Both the position numbers and the translations under genes were made by a program. DNA of 64,000 nt from Motiliproteus sp963974645 (GTDB lineage Bacteria; Pseudomonadota; Gammaproteobacteria; Pseudomonadales; Balneatricaceae), in the NCBI GenBank assembly GCA_963974645.1, contig CAXBEA010000007.1:1-64000 (forward strand), read 5' to 3'. Under the pieces are notes generated by a model that saw only the letters and a list, made by a program, of their open reading frames with translations, ran no database searches and was not told the DNA's origin. This document shows, piece after piece, positions 9,991-18,954 of this stretch (its first letter is position 1; every line of letters starts with the position of its first letter).

Positions 9991-11601
9991 TTAACCCTCG
10001 GCCGCTCGGCCTTTTTGCGGGAACAATCCACGCGGTCGTTTTTGAATGAATAGGATGATGAATACCAGCACCAGAATCTTGGCTAGCACCGCTCCGGCCC
10101 AAGGCTCCATTACCTTGTTGGCGATCCCCAGCGACAGACCCGCAACCAGCGTGCCCCACAGGTTGCCGACGCCGCCAAACACCACCACCATGAACGAGTC
10201 GATGATATAGGCTTGCCCCAAGTTAGGACCGACGTTGGTCAACTGGCTCAAAGCCACTCCAGCCACACCGGCGACCCCAGATCCCAGACCAAAGGTCATA
10301 GCGTCGACCCATTCCGAGCGTACACCCATGGCGCGCGCCATCTGTCGGTTCTGCGATACCGCCCGTACCTGCAATCCCAGCCGGGTACGTTTGAGGATCA
10401 TGTGCAGGGTGAAGAACACCAGCAGGCAGAAGGCGATGATGTAGAGCCGGTTAAGTGTTAACGAAAATATAGGGTTGAGTTCCCACACGCCGCTCATCCA
10501 TGCGGGTGTTTCGACCTGCCGGTTCAGTGGCGAGAACACCGTGCGCACCGCCTGTTGCAGCACCAGGCTTAGCCCGAAGGTGGCTAGCAGGGTTTCCAGC
10601 GGCCGGCCATACAGATGCCGGATCACCCCACGCTCGATCGCGATGCCAACCATACCCGAGACTAGAAACGCGGCGGGTACCGCGACCAACAGTGAATACT
10701 CGATCGAATTAGGCATCAGTTGCTGGACCACATAGGTGGTATAGGCACCTATCATAATCAGCTCGCCGTGGGCCATGTTGATCACCCCCATGACGCCAAA
10801 TGTGATAGCCAGACCGATCGCAGCCAGAATCAGCACCGAGCCCAGGCTTAAACCGAAGAACAGTGTTTGCAGGTTGCCGAATAGATCGACGCGATCGTCG
10901 ATGCTTTTTAATACCGCGGTCGCTCTGTTGCGAACGGTCTTGTCCGAGTCGGCGCTGGTGAGCAAATTGATCCGATTACGCACCGGTGGGTAGAGACTGT
11001 CGTCGAGCTGGTTTAACGCCGACAGCCGGACATCTTTATCGTTACTGTCGAGCTGCGCCAGTGCAATGGCAACACTCAGCAGCTTGTTGACCTCAGTATC
11101 GGTTTCCAACTTACGACGCTGCTGTAATAGAGGTAGGGCTGAACCGTCAATTTCTGACAACATGGCCTCTAACGCATCGTGCCTTACCTGCGCCGATTCG
11201 CTGCCCAGCTGCATTTCGGCGATTGCCTGGGTCAATTGCGATCGTAGGGTGTTATTGATCGAAACCTTCTTGACCTTACGCTTGCCGGTACTGCCCAGAT
11301 CTTCGCCGGTGACAGCGTCGGCCAGCTGGACCTCACTGTCTAACTTGACGACCAGTACGATGCGATTGTCTTTTTTACGGAAATACAGTTCGCCACGGCT
11401 CATCGCTTGTAACAGTTCGAGCGCTTGCTCGTGTTGAGAGTCGGCCAGCAGTTTGATCGCCTCAGATTTCTTGCTAAAGCTTTTTTCTGTCAGCAGCTGT
11501 AGCCCTTGCTCAAAGCTGTTGTCGGCGGCGTTGGCCAGCGGTGCCAGCAGGACGCTAGCTGCAAGTAATAATGCGGCCAGCGCCTCGAGGCTGTAACGCA
11601 T
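9991..11601 (-). CDS. urtB: Urea ABC transporter permease UrtB
   Basis: UrtB (536 residues from the chosen start) has a signal peptide (MRYSLEALAALLLAASVLLAPLANA), an N-terminal periplasmic helical domain of about 200 residues with HEAT-like character, and a C-terminal LivH-like permease beginning near FFGLSLGSVLILAAIGLAITFGVMGVINMAHGE. This two-part form is typical of proteobacterial UrtB. The ATG at 11601 gives a clean signal peptide. An upstream ATG at 11673 has a good AAGGA ribosome site and would add 24 residues, so the start is not settled. The gene follows urtA after a structured 260-bp spacer. Confidence 0.92.
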   Translation of the reverse strand: MRYSLEALAALLLAASVLLAPLANAADNSFEQGLQLLTEKSFSKKSEAIKLLADSQHEQALELLQAMSRGELYFRKKDNRIVLVVKLDSEVQLADAVTGEDLGSTGKRKVKKVSINNTLRSQLTQAIAEMQLGSESAQVRHDALEAMLSEIDGSALPLLQQRRKLETDTEVNKLLSVAIALAQLDSNDKDVRLSALNQLDDSLYPPVRNRINLLTSADSDKTVRNRATAVLKSIDDRVDLFGNLQTLFFGLSLGSVLILAAIGLAITFGVMGVINMAHGELIMIGAYTTYVVQQLMPNSIEYSLLVAVPAAFLVSGMVGIAIERGVIRHLYGRPLETLLATFGLSLVLQQAVRTVFSPLNRQVETPAWMSGVWELNPIFSLTLNRLYIIAFCLLVFFTLHMILKRTRLGLQVRAVSQNRQMARAMGVRSEWVDAMTFGLGSGVAGVAGVALSQLTNVGPNLGQAYIIDSFMVVVFGGVGNLWGTLVAGLSLGIANKVMEPWAGAVLAKILVLVFIILFIQKRPRGLFPQKGRAAEG

Positions 11602-11783
11602 GAGGATACTGCCTTGCCTCAACAAAGAGCGCCGGCCTGGCCTTTGTGGGCATCGCAAGCTGGAGTTTGCCATGGCGATAGAATCCTTAGCCTGACGTAG
11701 CCGGCAGGCGTGATAGTGAGTGTTGTGTCCTGCCAAATGGCAGTTATAAACTGAACAAAATCATCCTGGGTATGAGTCGTGCG

Positions 11784-11835
11784 GGTTCCAGCCACCAATC
11801 TGTCTAGACAGAATTATCGGGGAGTAGCCGGAACC
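11784..11835 (-). promoter_or_regulatory. Structured urtA-urtB intergenic hairpin
   Basis: GGTTCC (11784-11789) and GGAACC (11830-11835) can pair around an inner perfect 14-base palindrome, TCTGTCTAGACAGA (11799-11812). Such hairpins after a binding-protein gene often protect the upstream mRNA or partly terminate transcription, so that binding protein outnumbers permease. That role is inferred from position. There is no strong T run. Confidence 0.5.
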
Positions 11836-11860
11836 TTTACGCTTAGCCTGGTGGCTCAGG

Positions 11861-13162
11861 TTAGAAGTTCTGACCTGAACACTTACCGGTCTTGACGTTG
11901 TAGTTGCCACACGACAGAGGAGCACGCCAGTCTGAGATCAGATCCTTAGAGCCGGGCAGGAAGTCGGACCAAGCATCACCGAGTACCGTACCCGACGTAG
12001 CCCAGACCACTTCGAACTGTCCATCGTCTTGAATTTCGCCGATCAGTACCGGTTTGGTGATGTGATGGTTCGGTGCCATGGTCGCGTAACCGCCGGTCAA
12101 GTTGGGTACGCTGACGCCGATGATGGCCTCTTGCACTGCCGTCGAATCAGTCGTACCGGCCTTTTTAACCGCTTCTATCCACATATTGAAGCCGATGTAG
12201 TGCGCTTCCATCGGGTCATTGGTGACTCGCTTATCGTTGCCGATATACTCGTGCCACGCGCTGATGAACGCATCATTGGCCGCGTTATCGACACTCATGA
12301 AGTAGTTCCAGGCGGCTAGATGGCCGACCAGCGGCTTAGTATCGATCCCAGACAGCTCCTCTTCTCCGACTGAGAAAGCGACGACAGGGATATCTTCAGA
12401 TGAGATACCCTGGTTACCCAATTCTTTGTAGAAAGGTACGTTGGCGTCGCCGTTGATGGTTGAAACGACTGCAGTCTTCTTTCCCGTTGAGCCGAATTTC
12501 TTCACATCGGCAACGATACTCTGCCAGTCTGAATGGCCGAATGGGGTGTAGTTGACCATGATGTCCTCGGCCGCTACTCCTTTCATTTTCAGATACGATT
12601 CAAGAATCTTGTTGGTGGTGCGCGGGTAGACGTAGTCGGTACCCGCCAGAACCCAGCGCTTCACCTCTAATTCATTCATCAGGTAATCAACGGCAGGAAT
12701 TGCCTGCTGGTTAGGCGCTGCACCTGTGTAAAAGACGTTTTTGGACGACTCTTCACCTTCGTACTGAACCGGGTAGAACAGGATGCCATTTAGCTCCTCA
12801 ACCACAGGCAGCACCGACTTGCGCGACACTGAGGTCCAAGCACCGAAGATCGCATCGACCTTCTCCTTCTCGATTAGTTCACGCGCCTTCTCGGCGAACA
12901 GCGGCCAGTTAGAAGCAGGGTCGACCACCACCGCTTCGAGCTGCTTACCCAGCAGACCACCGTTCTTGTTTTGCTCTGCAATCAACATTTCCATTGTTTC
13001 TTTGAGCGTCGTTTCACTGATCGCCATGGTGCCGGACAATGAATGCAATACGCCCACCTTGATAGTATCGTCGGCGGCGATTGTCAGCGCCGAGGCTGAT
13101 AGTGCTGCACAGGTGCTCAAGGCAAGTAGAGATTTCTTAACCGCTTGCTTCGCGATGCTCAT
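11861..13162 (-). CDS. urtA: Urea-binding protein UrtA
   Basis: UrtA (433 residues) is the periplasmic type I binding protein of the urea importer. A signal peptide covers about residues 1-29 (KKSLLALSTCAALSASALTIA). The mature part begins DDTIKVGVLHSLSGTMAISE and ends in a region with two cysteines (SCGNYNVKTGKCSGQNF). FYPVQYEGEESSKNVFYTGAAPNQQ is characteristic of UrtA/FmdD-type proteins. Amide-binding FmdD is the closest alternative, but the complete urtABCDE order next to urease makes urea the likely ligand. Upstream lie a sigma-54 promoter and an NtrC-like site. Confidence 0.94.
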   Translation of the reverse strand: MSIAKQAVKKSLLALSTCAALSASALTIAADDTIKVGVLHSLSGTMAISETTLKETMEMLIAEQNKNGGLLGKQLEAVVVDPASNWPLFAEKARELIEKEKVDAIFGAWTSVSRKSVLPVVEELNGILFYPVQYEGEESSKNVFYTGAAPNQQAIPAVDYLMNELEVKRWVLAGTDYVYPRTTNKILESYLKMKGVAAEDIMVNYTPFGHSDWQSIVADVKKFGSTGKKTAVVSTINGDANVPFYKELGNQGISSEDIPVVAFSVGEEELSGIDTKPLVGHLAAWNYFMSVDNAANDAFISAWHEYIGNDKRVTNDPMEAHYIGFNMWIEAVKKAGTTDSTAVQEAIIGVSVPNLTGGYATMAPNHHITKPVLIGEIQDDGQFEVVWATSGTVLGDAWSDFLPGSKDLISDWRAPLSCGNYNVKTGKCSGQNF

Positions 13163-13239
13163 TGCGCGCTCCTTGTTTGAATAGGTCAGTTCGTTTTGGG
13201 TTTTCTGGGGTAGTGCACCCTCTTCTTCAATACAGGCAT

Positions 13240-13256
13240 AGCAACGAGCAGGCCAA
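13240..13256 (-). promoter_or_regulatory. Sigma-54 promoter of urtA
   Basis: On the minus strand the sequence TTGGCCTGCTCGTTGCT has the invariant GG (-24) and GC (-12) separated by exactly 10 bases and keeps TTGC, as in the sigma-54 consensus TGGCAC-N5-TTGC. The predicted start is about 13231, some 70 bp upstream of the urtA ATG. This implies RpoN and an enhancer-binding protein, most likely NtrC. Confidence 0.75.
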
Positions 13257-13330
13257 TTATTTTTTATGCCTATAAAGCAATTAGATATGTTGCTTAATTG
13301 TGTATTATCATTTTTTTTGAGTATTGTTTT

Positions 13331-13354
13331 GGTGCGAACGCACCACGATGATGC
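13331..13354 (-). promoter_or_regulatory. NtrC-like enhancer site upstream of urtA
   Basis: The minus-strand sequence GCATCATCGTGGTGC (13340-13354) matches the NtrC dyad GCACCA-N3-TGGTGC at all fixed positions but one. It overlaps a second palindrome, GGTGCGAACGCACC (13331-13344). Its centre lies about 115 bp upstream of the predicted sigma-54 start, a normal distance for an NtrC enhancer. Confidence 0.6.
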
Positions 13355-13581
13355 GCGTTAAAGGCAGTAAATAAGGCATTAACTAAAAGTGGGGGGCTGG
13401 TACCAAACTGAATGAGAATAACGTTCGTATCACGCGGACGTTGTAGGTCTTCGGCAAGATGATGCATGAAATAGGCGCTAAACCTGGAGCGCCCAAGTCC
13501 TTCTCAATTTGACAACCACTCATCCTAACTGTACCTTTCTCAAAGGGATTTTTGAGTTCCCATTCGGTCAATGGATGAACG

Positions 13582-14538
13582 ATGTCGCAGCCTTCAGCAC
13601 AACTTAATCAGATTGCTCGGCCCCAGCAGGAGCGGCTCGCGTATATCGAGTTTCGCCTGGTGTTTCTTGGCTGTCTGAATCGCTCTGATTTGGTCAGCCG
13701 CTTTGGTCTGAAAGAATCTGCCGCCTCCCGTGATCTGGCGCTTTACAAGCAACTGGCTAGCAACAACATTACCTACGATACCGTCGAGCGTACCTACCGG
13801 ATCGGTCTGCAACTCAAGCCGTTGTTTGATTACCAGACGCAACAGGTGCTCACGGCATTGGCCGAGGGTTTTGGCGATGATTTCGTCGCTAGCTGTGGCT
13901 CCATGCTGCCCGTCGAACGGCCCAGTCGGCTGAATACCCTCAGTATTGAGGTGCTGGCTCCGATCAGCCGTGCGCTGTTTAGCGGTCGTAGCCTAACCGT
14001 TACCTATCGCTCGCTGTCCAGTGGCCGCACTACGCTTCCCTTGATCCCTTTAACCCTGGTCGATAACGGCCTGCGCTGGCATCTGCGCGCTTACGATCTG
14101 CAGCACGAGCGTTACGCTGATTTCATGCTGAACCGTATCGAGAAAGTCGAAGAAGCCGACTCCAAGGCGGATCAGGTTGCGTTGCGTCAGCAAGACAGCG
14201 ACTGGCAGCAACAACTGGAACTGATCCTGGTTCCTCATCCAGCACTAACTCACCCCGATACCATCGCCTTCGAATACGGCATGGCTGATAACCGGCTCAG
14301 GCTTTCTGTCCGTGCTGCGTTGGCCGGTTATCTGTTACGGCGCTGGAGTGTGGACTGTACGCCCGATCACCGCCTGCAAGGCCCTGAATACCACCTCTGG
14401 CTGCAAAACGCCGAGGCACTGCGCCATGCGGCCAAAGACACCTTACCCAATCTCACTCTCGCACCCGGCTTTCTGTCTACCGGGACGGCGTTAACCCAAG
14501 AGAGTGCGCTCAACGCGACGCCACGAGGATTTGCATGA
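13582..14538 (+). CDS. WYL-domain transcriptional regulator of the R-M operon
   Basis: This 318-residue protein has an N-terminal winged helix-turn-helix (about residues 20-75, with DLVSRFGLKESAASRDLALYK), a central WYL domain (about 125-200: ALFSGRSLTVTYRS, GLRWHLRAYD, MLNRIEKV) and a C-terminal WCX-like extension. This layout matches the BrxR/CapW group, whose members repress defence operons such as BREX and CBASS and respond to phage infection through the WYL pocket. It is the first gene of the type I R-M operon and overlaps hsdM by four bases (ATGA). Autoregulation of the operon is inferred. A possible inverted repeat (AACGT/ACGTT) lies in the 200 bp upstream. Confidence 0.8.
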   Translation: MSQPSAQLNQIARPQQERLAYIEFRLVFLGCLNRSDLVSRFGLKESAASRDLALYKQLASNNITYDTVERTYRIGLQLKPLFDYQTQQVLTALAEGFGDDFVASCGSMLPVERPSRLNTLSIEVLAPISRALFSGRSLTVTYRSLSSGRTTLPLIPLTLVDNGLRWHLRAYDLQHERYADFMLNRIEKVEEADSKADQVALRQQDSDWQQQLELILVPHPALTHPDTIAFEYGMADNRLRLSVRAALAGYLLRRWSVDCTPDHRLQGPEYHLWLQNAEALRHAAKDTLPNLTLAPGFLSTGTALTQESALNATPRGFA

Positions 14539-16439
14539 ATACCACCGAACAACAGTTTCTGAAGGAACTGGACGACAAGCTCTGGAAAGCCGCCGACAAG
14601 CTGCGCGCCAGCCTTGATGCCGCCAACTACAAGCACGTGGTGCTGGGGCTGATCTTTCTCAAGTACGTCTCCGACGCCTTCGAAGAGCGCCAGCAGGCGC
14701 TGCTGGCGCTGTTCCAGCACGACAGTGAGAAGAACATCTACTACTTGCCACGCGAGGACTACGGCAGCGACGAAGCGTACCAGCAGGCGCTACGGGAGGA
14801 GCTGGAGGTGCTCGACTACTACCGCGAGGCCAACGTGTTTTGGGTGCCCAAGCCTGCGCGCTGGAGCACGCTGAAGGAGAAAGCAGCGCTGCCGATCGGC
14901 ACGGTGCTGTGGCAGGAGGAGCCTTCAGCGAATGGAAAAGAGCCTTCAGCGAAAGGGAAAGAGCCTTCAGCGAAAGGGAAAGAGCCTTCAGCGAATGGAA
15001 AAGAGCCCTCAGCGAAAGGAAAAGAGCCTTCAGCTCTTAATAGGAAAAAGCCTTCAGCGAATGGCAAGCCGGGTAGCGAGGTGAAGCTGCGCTCCGTCTC
15101 CTGGCTGGTCGACAACGCACTGGATGAGATCGAGAAGAGCAACGCCAAGCTCAAGGGGATTCTCAACCGCATCAGCCAGTACCAGCTCGATAACGACAAG
15201 CTGATCGGTCTGATCAACTCCTTCTCCGACACCTCCTTCGCCAACCCGGTCTACAAGGGCGAGCCGCTGAGCCTGCACAGCAAGGACATCCTCGGACACG
15301 TCTACGAATACTTCCTTGGCCAGTTCGCCCTCGCCGAAGGCAAACAGGGTGGTCAGTACTACACGCCCAAGAGCATCGTCAGCCTGATCGTAGAGATGCT
15401 GGAACCTTACAGTGGCCGCGTCTACGACCCGGCGATGGGTTCGGGCGGGTTCTTCGTCTCCAGCGATCGTTTCATCGAGGAGCATGCCAGCGAGCAGCAC
15501 TACGACGCTGCCGAGCAGAAGAAACACATCTCGGTTTACGGGCAGGAGTCCAACCCCACCACCTGGAAGCTGGCGGCGATGAACATGGCGATCCGGGGGA
15601 TCGACTTCAACTTCGGCAAGAAGAACGCAGACACCTTCCTCGACGACCAGCACCCGGACCTGCGCGCCGACTTCGTAATGGCCAACCCGCCATTCAACAT
15701 CAAAGACTGGTGGAGCGAATCACTGGCCGACGATGTGCGCTGGCAGCACGGCACCCCGCCCAAGGGCAACGCCAACTTCGGCTGGTTGCAGCACATGCTG
15801 CACCACCTCGCCCCGACCGGCAGCATGGCGCTGCTGTTGGCCAACGGCTCCATGAGTTCCAATACCAACAACGAAGGTGAGATCCGCAGGCGCCTGATCG
15901 AAGCCGACTTGGTGGAGTGCATGGTGGCGCTGCCGGGCCAACTCTTCACCAACACCCAGATCCCCGCCTGTATCTGGTTTCTGACCAAGGATAAGAGTGG
16001 CAAGGATGGAAAGAAACGCGACCGTCGCGATGATGTGTTGTTTATCGACGCCCGTAACCTCGGCTACATGAAGGACCGGGTACTGCGCGACTTCACCCCG
16101 GAAGATATCGCTAAGGTGGCGGATACCTTGCACGCGTGGCGCCGGGCAGGAGCCCAAGTGCCGCGTAGGCCAGGGATGGCCGAGAGCGGCCCGAAAGGCG
16201 AGGCGTATGCGGACGTAGCGGGCTTTTGTGCCTCGGTGGACTTTCAGCAGATCGCCAAACACGACTTCGTACTGACACCGGGGCGCTACGTGGGCGCAGC
16301 GGAACAGGAGAAGGACGGCGAACCCTTTGCCGAGAAGATGGCGCGACTGACCGAACAGCTCAAGGAACAGTTTGAGGAGAGTGACCGGCTGGAAGCGGCG
16401 ATCAAGCGCAATCTGGGGGGGCTGGGGTATGAGTGCTGA
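14535..16439 (+). CDS. hsdM: Type I R-M methyltransferase subunit HsdM
   Basis: HsdM (634 residues) is the adenine N6-methyltransferase subunit of a type I restriction-modification enzyme. The N-terminal helical domain (LDDKLWKAADKLRASLDAANYKH onward) is followed by the SAM-binding motif DPAMGSGGFF (about residue 298) and the catalytic NPPF (384-387). Residues 129-178 are seven tandem copies of an EPSAKGK-type heptapeptide inserted between VLWQ and the conserved LRSVSWLVDNALDEIE. This makes the protein longer than usual, and ordinary family members have only a short linker there. The start overlaps the WYL gene stop, and the stop overlaps hsdS. Confidence 0.96.
   Translation: MNTTEQQFLKELDDKLWKAADKLRASLDAANYKHVVLGLIFLKYVSDAFEERQQALLALFQHDSEKNIYYLPREDYGSDEAYQQALREELEVLDYYREANVFWVPKPARWSTLKEKAALPIGTVLWQEEPSANGKEPSAKGKEPSAKGKEPSANGKEPSAKGKEPSALNRKKPSANGKPGSEVKLRSVSWLVDNALDEIEKSNAKLKGILNRISQYQLDNDKLIGLINSFSDTSFANPVYKGEPLSLHSKDILGHVYEYFLGQFALAEGKQGGQYYTPKSIVSLIVEMLEPYSGRVYDPAMGSGGFFVSSDRFIEEHASEQHYDAAEQKKHISVYGQESNPTTWKLAAMNMAIRGIDFNFGKKNADTFLDDQHPDLRADFVMANPPFNIKDWWSESLADDVRWQHGTPPKGNANFGWLQHMLHHLAPTGSMALLLANGSMSSNTNNEGEIRRRLIEADLVECMVALPGQLFTNTQIPACIWFLTKDKSGKDGKKRDRRDDVLFIDARNLGYMKDRVLRDFTPEDIAKVADTLHAWRRAGAQVPRRPGMAESGPKGEAYADVAGFCASVDFQQIAKHDFVLTPGRYVGAAEQEKDGEPFAEKMARLTEQLKEQFEESDRLEAAIKRNLGGLGYEC
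14919..15068 (+). repeat. 21-bp in-frame tandem repeats inside hsdM
   Basis: Seven consecutive units encode EPSANGK, EPSAKGK, EPSAKGK, EPSANGK, EPSAKGK, EPSALNRK and KPSANGK. Six units are 21 bp and one is 24 bp. All are in frame, so gain or loss of a unit changes linker length without a frameshift. The units are nearly identical at the DNA level, pointing to recent slippage expansion. Confidence 0.95.
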
Positions 16440-17937
16440 TTGGACCACCATAAGTCAGGTTGCTGATGTATTCGACGGCCCTCATGCCACCCCTAAGAAA
16501 ATTGAGTCTGGTCCCTATTTTCTTAGCATCTCTAGCTTGAAAAAAGGGAAGCTAGATTTGAGTAAGTCCGCCCACTTAAGTGAGCAAGACTTCGTAAAGT
16601 GGACCAAGAGAATCACGCCTGAGCAAGGAGACGTTCTGTTTTCCTATGAAACTCGATTAGGTGAAGCGGCTGTGATGCCCGGAGGAGTTAGGGCATGCCT
16701 CGGGCGGCGAATGGGTCTAATGCGACCAAAGCGTGAAGCAGTACTCCCCGAGTACCTCCTTTACGCTTACTTGTCACCTACGTTTCAAGACGTCATTAAG
16801 GCTAGAACGGTCCACGGATGCACTGTCGACCGGATTGCTTTAAAGGATCTACCTGATTTCCCTATACGAATCCCTAGTATCGAAGAGCAAAAGAAGGTGG
16901 TCGAGACCCTTAGTGCCCTTGATGGAAAAATCCAGCTCAACCAGCAAATAAATCAAACCCTCGAACAGATGGCGCAGGCGATCTTCAAAAGCTGGTTTGT
17001 TGACTTCGAGCCGGTCAAGGCCAAGATCGCCGCCCGAAAGCACTGGCTGGCCATGCAGCCCGCGAACGAAAGCGCCTCGCCCGTGTGTTACGCCAGTGAG
17101 GCGGAGTATCGACCGCCAGGCGATGAGTCGCCAGCTGTCGATCTGGAAACCGCCATGACCCTCGCCGCCATGCGGGCGATCAGCGGGCGCGTTCTAACTG
17201 ATGCGGGCACTGACCCACTTGCCCGTCTGCAGATCGAACAGCCCGAGCAGTACGCCGAACTGCGCGCCACCGCCGCACTCTTCCCCGCCGCTATGCAGGA
17301 GAGTGAGTTGGGGGATATACCTGAGGGGTGGGAAGTCGGTAGCTTAACTGACCTTCTGGAGTTCAATCCTCGCCGAATTCTAAAAAAAGGCGTGGTCGCT
17401 CCATATCTTGACATGAGAAATGTTCCGACATCGGGGCATCTTGCAGAGGAAATTATCGAACGAGAAATGGGTAGTGGTACAAAATTCGTCAACGGCGACA
17501 CTCTGCTTGCTCGGATTACTCCTTGCCTTGAAAACGGCAAGACAGCGTTTGTTGATTTCCTTGGTGACGGGGAGACGGGCTGGGGGTCAACCGAGTACAT
17601 CGTATTGCGACCAAGGCCCAGTTATCCTACTTCACTTGGATATTTCATTGCGCGTAATGATAGCTTCCGTTTATCAGCTACTCAGTCCATGACGGGCACA
17701 AGCGGCAGGCAACGAGCAAACGCGAAGGCCTTAGCGGATCTAAAATGGACTGTTTATCCTCCCGACCTTGTTGGGCGCTTCGATTCTATCGCTGGGTCAT
17801 ATCTGGGCTTGGCAAGGAGCCACGGCGATGAAAGCAAATCGCTGGCTCAGCTCCGCGACTCCCTGCTCCCCAAGCTCCTCTCCGGCGAACTTACCCTTAC
17901 CAACTCTGCAGAACGGAGTGCTCAGGTGGCCGTATGA
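16429..17937 (+). CDS. hsdS: Type I R-M specificity subunit HsdS
   Basis: HsdS (502 residues from this ATG) holds the two target-recognition domains that set the bipartite DNA target. TRD1 spans about residues 5-170. It is followed by the conserved helical spacer LDGKIQLNQQINQTLEQMAQ with AIFKSWFVDFEPVKAKIAA. TRD2 starts near IPEGWEVGSL (about residue 300), and a final helical repeat ends LRDSLLPKLLSGEL. An upstream in-frame ATG would add 19 residues, but the chosen ATG overlaps the hsdM stop in the usual coupled way. The base composition of the TRDs looks lower in GC than hsdM and the spacer, as expected for exchanged specificity domains. Confidence 0.94.
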   Translation: MSADWTTISQVADVFDGPHATPKKIESGPYFLSISSLKKGKLDLSKSAHLSEQDFVKWTKRITPEQGDVLFSYETRLGEAAVMPGGVRACLGRRMGLMRPKREAVLPEYLLYAYLSPTFQDVIKARTVHGCTVDRIALKDLPDFPIRIPSIEEQKKVVETLSALDGKIQLNQQINQTLEQMAQAIFKSWFVDFEPVKAKIAARKHWLAMQPANESASPVCYASEAEYRPPGDESPAVDLETAMTLAAMRAISGRVLTDAGTDPLARLQIEQPEQYAELRATAALFPAAMQESELGDIPEGWEVGSLTDLLEFNPRRILKKGVVAPYLDMRNVPTSGHLAEEIIEREMGSGTKFVNGDTLLARITPCLENGKTAFVDFLGDGETGWGSTEYIVLRPRPSYPTSLGYFIARNDSFRLSATQSMTGTSGRQRANAKALADLKWTVYPPDLVGRFDSIAGSYLGLARSHGDESKSLAQLRDSLLPKLLSGELTLTNSAERSAQVAV

Positions 17938-18953
17938 ACAAAGACCTCACATCTTCACTGGTGGCGCGCAAAAACGTACTGAACAACCCTTATGCGTTAA
18001 CCCAGCTAGAAACCAATTTGCGGCTTGGCGGTTTGCACTTTGAGGGGGAGACCGTTTTTACCAAGCAGCAAACGGCGGACATTCTTGCCGTCGATGAACG
18101 CACGGTTGATCGTTATTTGAGCAGCCATAGTGAAGAGCTTAAAGCCAACGGCTATAGCGTGCTAAAGGGGAAAGCCTTGAAGGCTCTACGCTTAGCTTAT
18201 GTCGACGACACAGATGTCGTCGACATAAATCCTAAGGCACCTTCACTTGGGGTGTTCAGTTTTCGAGCAGTTTTAAACTTGGCGATGCTCGTCACAGAAA
18301 GTGAGCGAGCCAAGGCGATTCGTAGTCGGATGCTGGACATCGTTATTGATGTGATCGCTGAGAAAGCAGGCGGGCATACCAAGTTCATCAACCAGCGTGA
18401 CCAAGACTACTTGCCTGCCGCCTATATGGAGGACAGCTACCGCAAGCAGTTCACCGATGCTCTAAAAGATTGCCTGGACATGGGGCATTTCAAATATGCC
18501 GTGTATACCGACAAAATCTACAAGGCGGTTTTTTGCGAGAACGCTGTTGAGTACAAAAAGGTGTTGCGTCTGGCGGGCAAAGACAAGACTCGTGAAACTA
18601 TGTACGCCGAGGTCCTAAAAGCGATAGCTAGCTTTGAGCACGGGCTAGCAGTCCAGATGCGTCAGGAATCAGAACGGCTAGGCAGAATGCTTAAACCAGC
18701 GGAGCTTGATGCACTGATTGCCGTAGCAGAGAGCAACCCGTTTTTAAAACCCGCTATAGAAGACGCTCGCGCCCGCATGGCCAGTCGTGACCTGGGCTTT
18801 CGAGATGCCCTACATGACAAACTGGAGCATTACATCCAGTCAGTGCCTGAGGGGGACTTCGATAAGTTTCTTGGTGAAAAGAGCCGGTCATTAGAGGAGC
18901 AGCTTTCTGACGCCGAAACGCTTAGTGTGCTTAAACGGCTAAAGGACCGCTGA
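17934..18953 (+). CDS. Putative DNA-binding protein, partner of the Fic/Doc gene
   Basis: This 339-residue protein overlaps the hsdS stop (ATGA) and ends one base before the Fic/Doc start. The N-terminal part has an HTH-like stretch (FTKQQTADILAVDERTVDRYLSSH, about residues 40-63). Next comes GVFSFRAVLNLAMLVTESERAKAIRSRMLDIVID, which I associate with RhuM-like or KilA-type DNA-binding proteins found beside Fic genes. A long, mostly helical C-terminal region follows, rich in Glu, Lys and Arg. By position it may be the antitoxin or regulator of the following Fic protein, or an accessory factor of the R-M complex. I cannot assign a biochemical activity. Confidence 0.6.
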   Translation: MNKDLTSSLVARKNVLNNPYALTQLETNLRLGGLHFEGETVFTKQQTADILAVDERTVDRYLSSHSEELKANGYSVLKGKALKALRLAYVDDTDVVDINPKAPSLGVFSFRAVLNLAMLVTESERAKAIRSRMLDIVIDVIAEKAGGHTKFINQRDQDYLPAAYMEDSYRKQFTDALKDCLDMGHFKYAVYTDKIYKAVFCENAVEYKKVLRLAGKDKTRETMYAEVLKAIASFEHGLAVQMRQESERLGRMLKPAELDALIAVAESNPFLKPAIEDARARMASRDLGFRDALHDKLEHYIQSVPEGDFDKFLGEKSRSLEEQLSDAETLSVLKRLKDR

Positions 18954-18954
18954 C

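Noticed and set aside
13383..13571. A 62-codon minus-strand frame upstream of the WYL gene
   Set aside because: No family features or ribosome site, and it occupies the divergent regulatory region.
14919..15068. CRISPR-like repeat array
   Set aside because: Units are contiguous 21-bp repeats without spacers and lie in frame inside hsdM.
14840..15244. Alternative frames rich in repeats on both strands of hsdM
   Set aside because: They are shadows created by the 21-bp repeat, which is free of stops in several frames.
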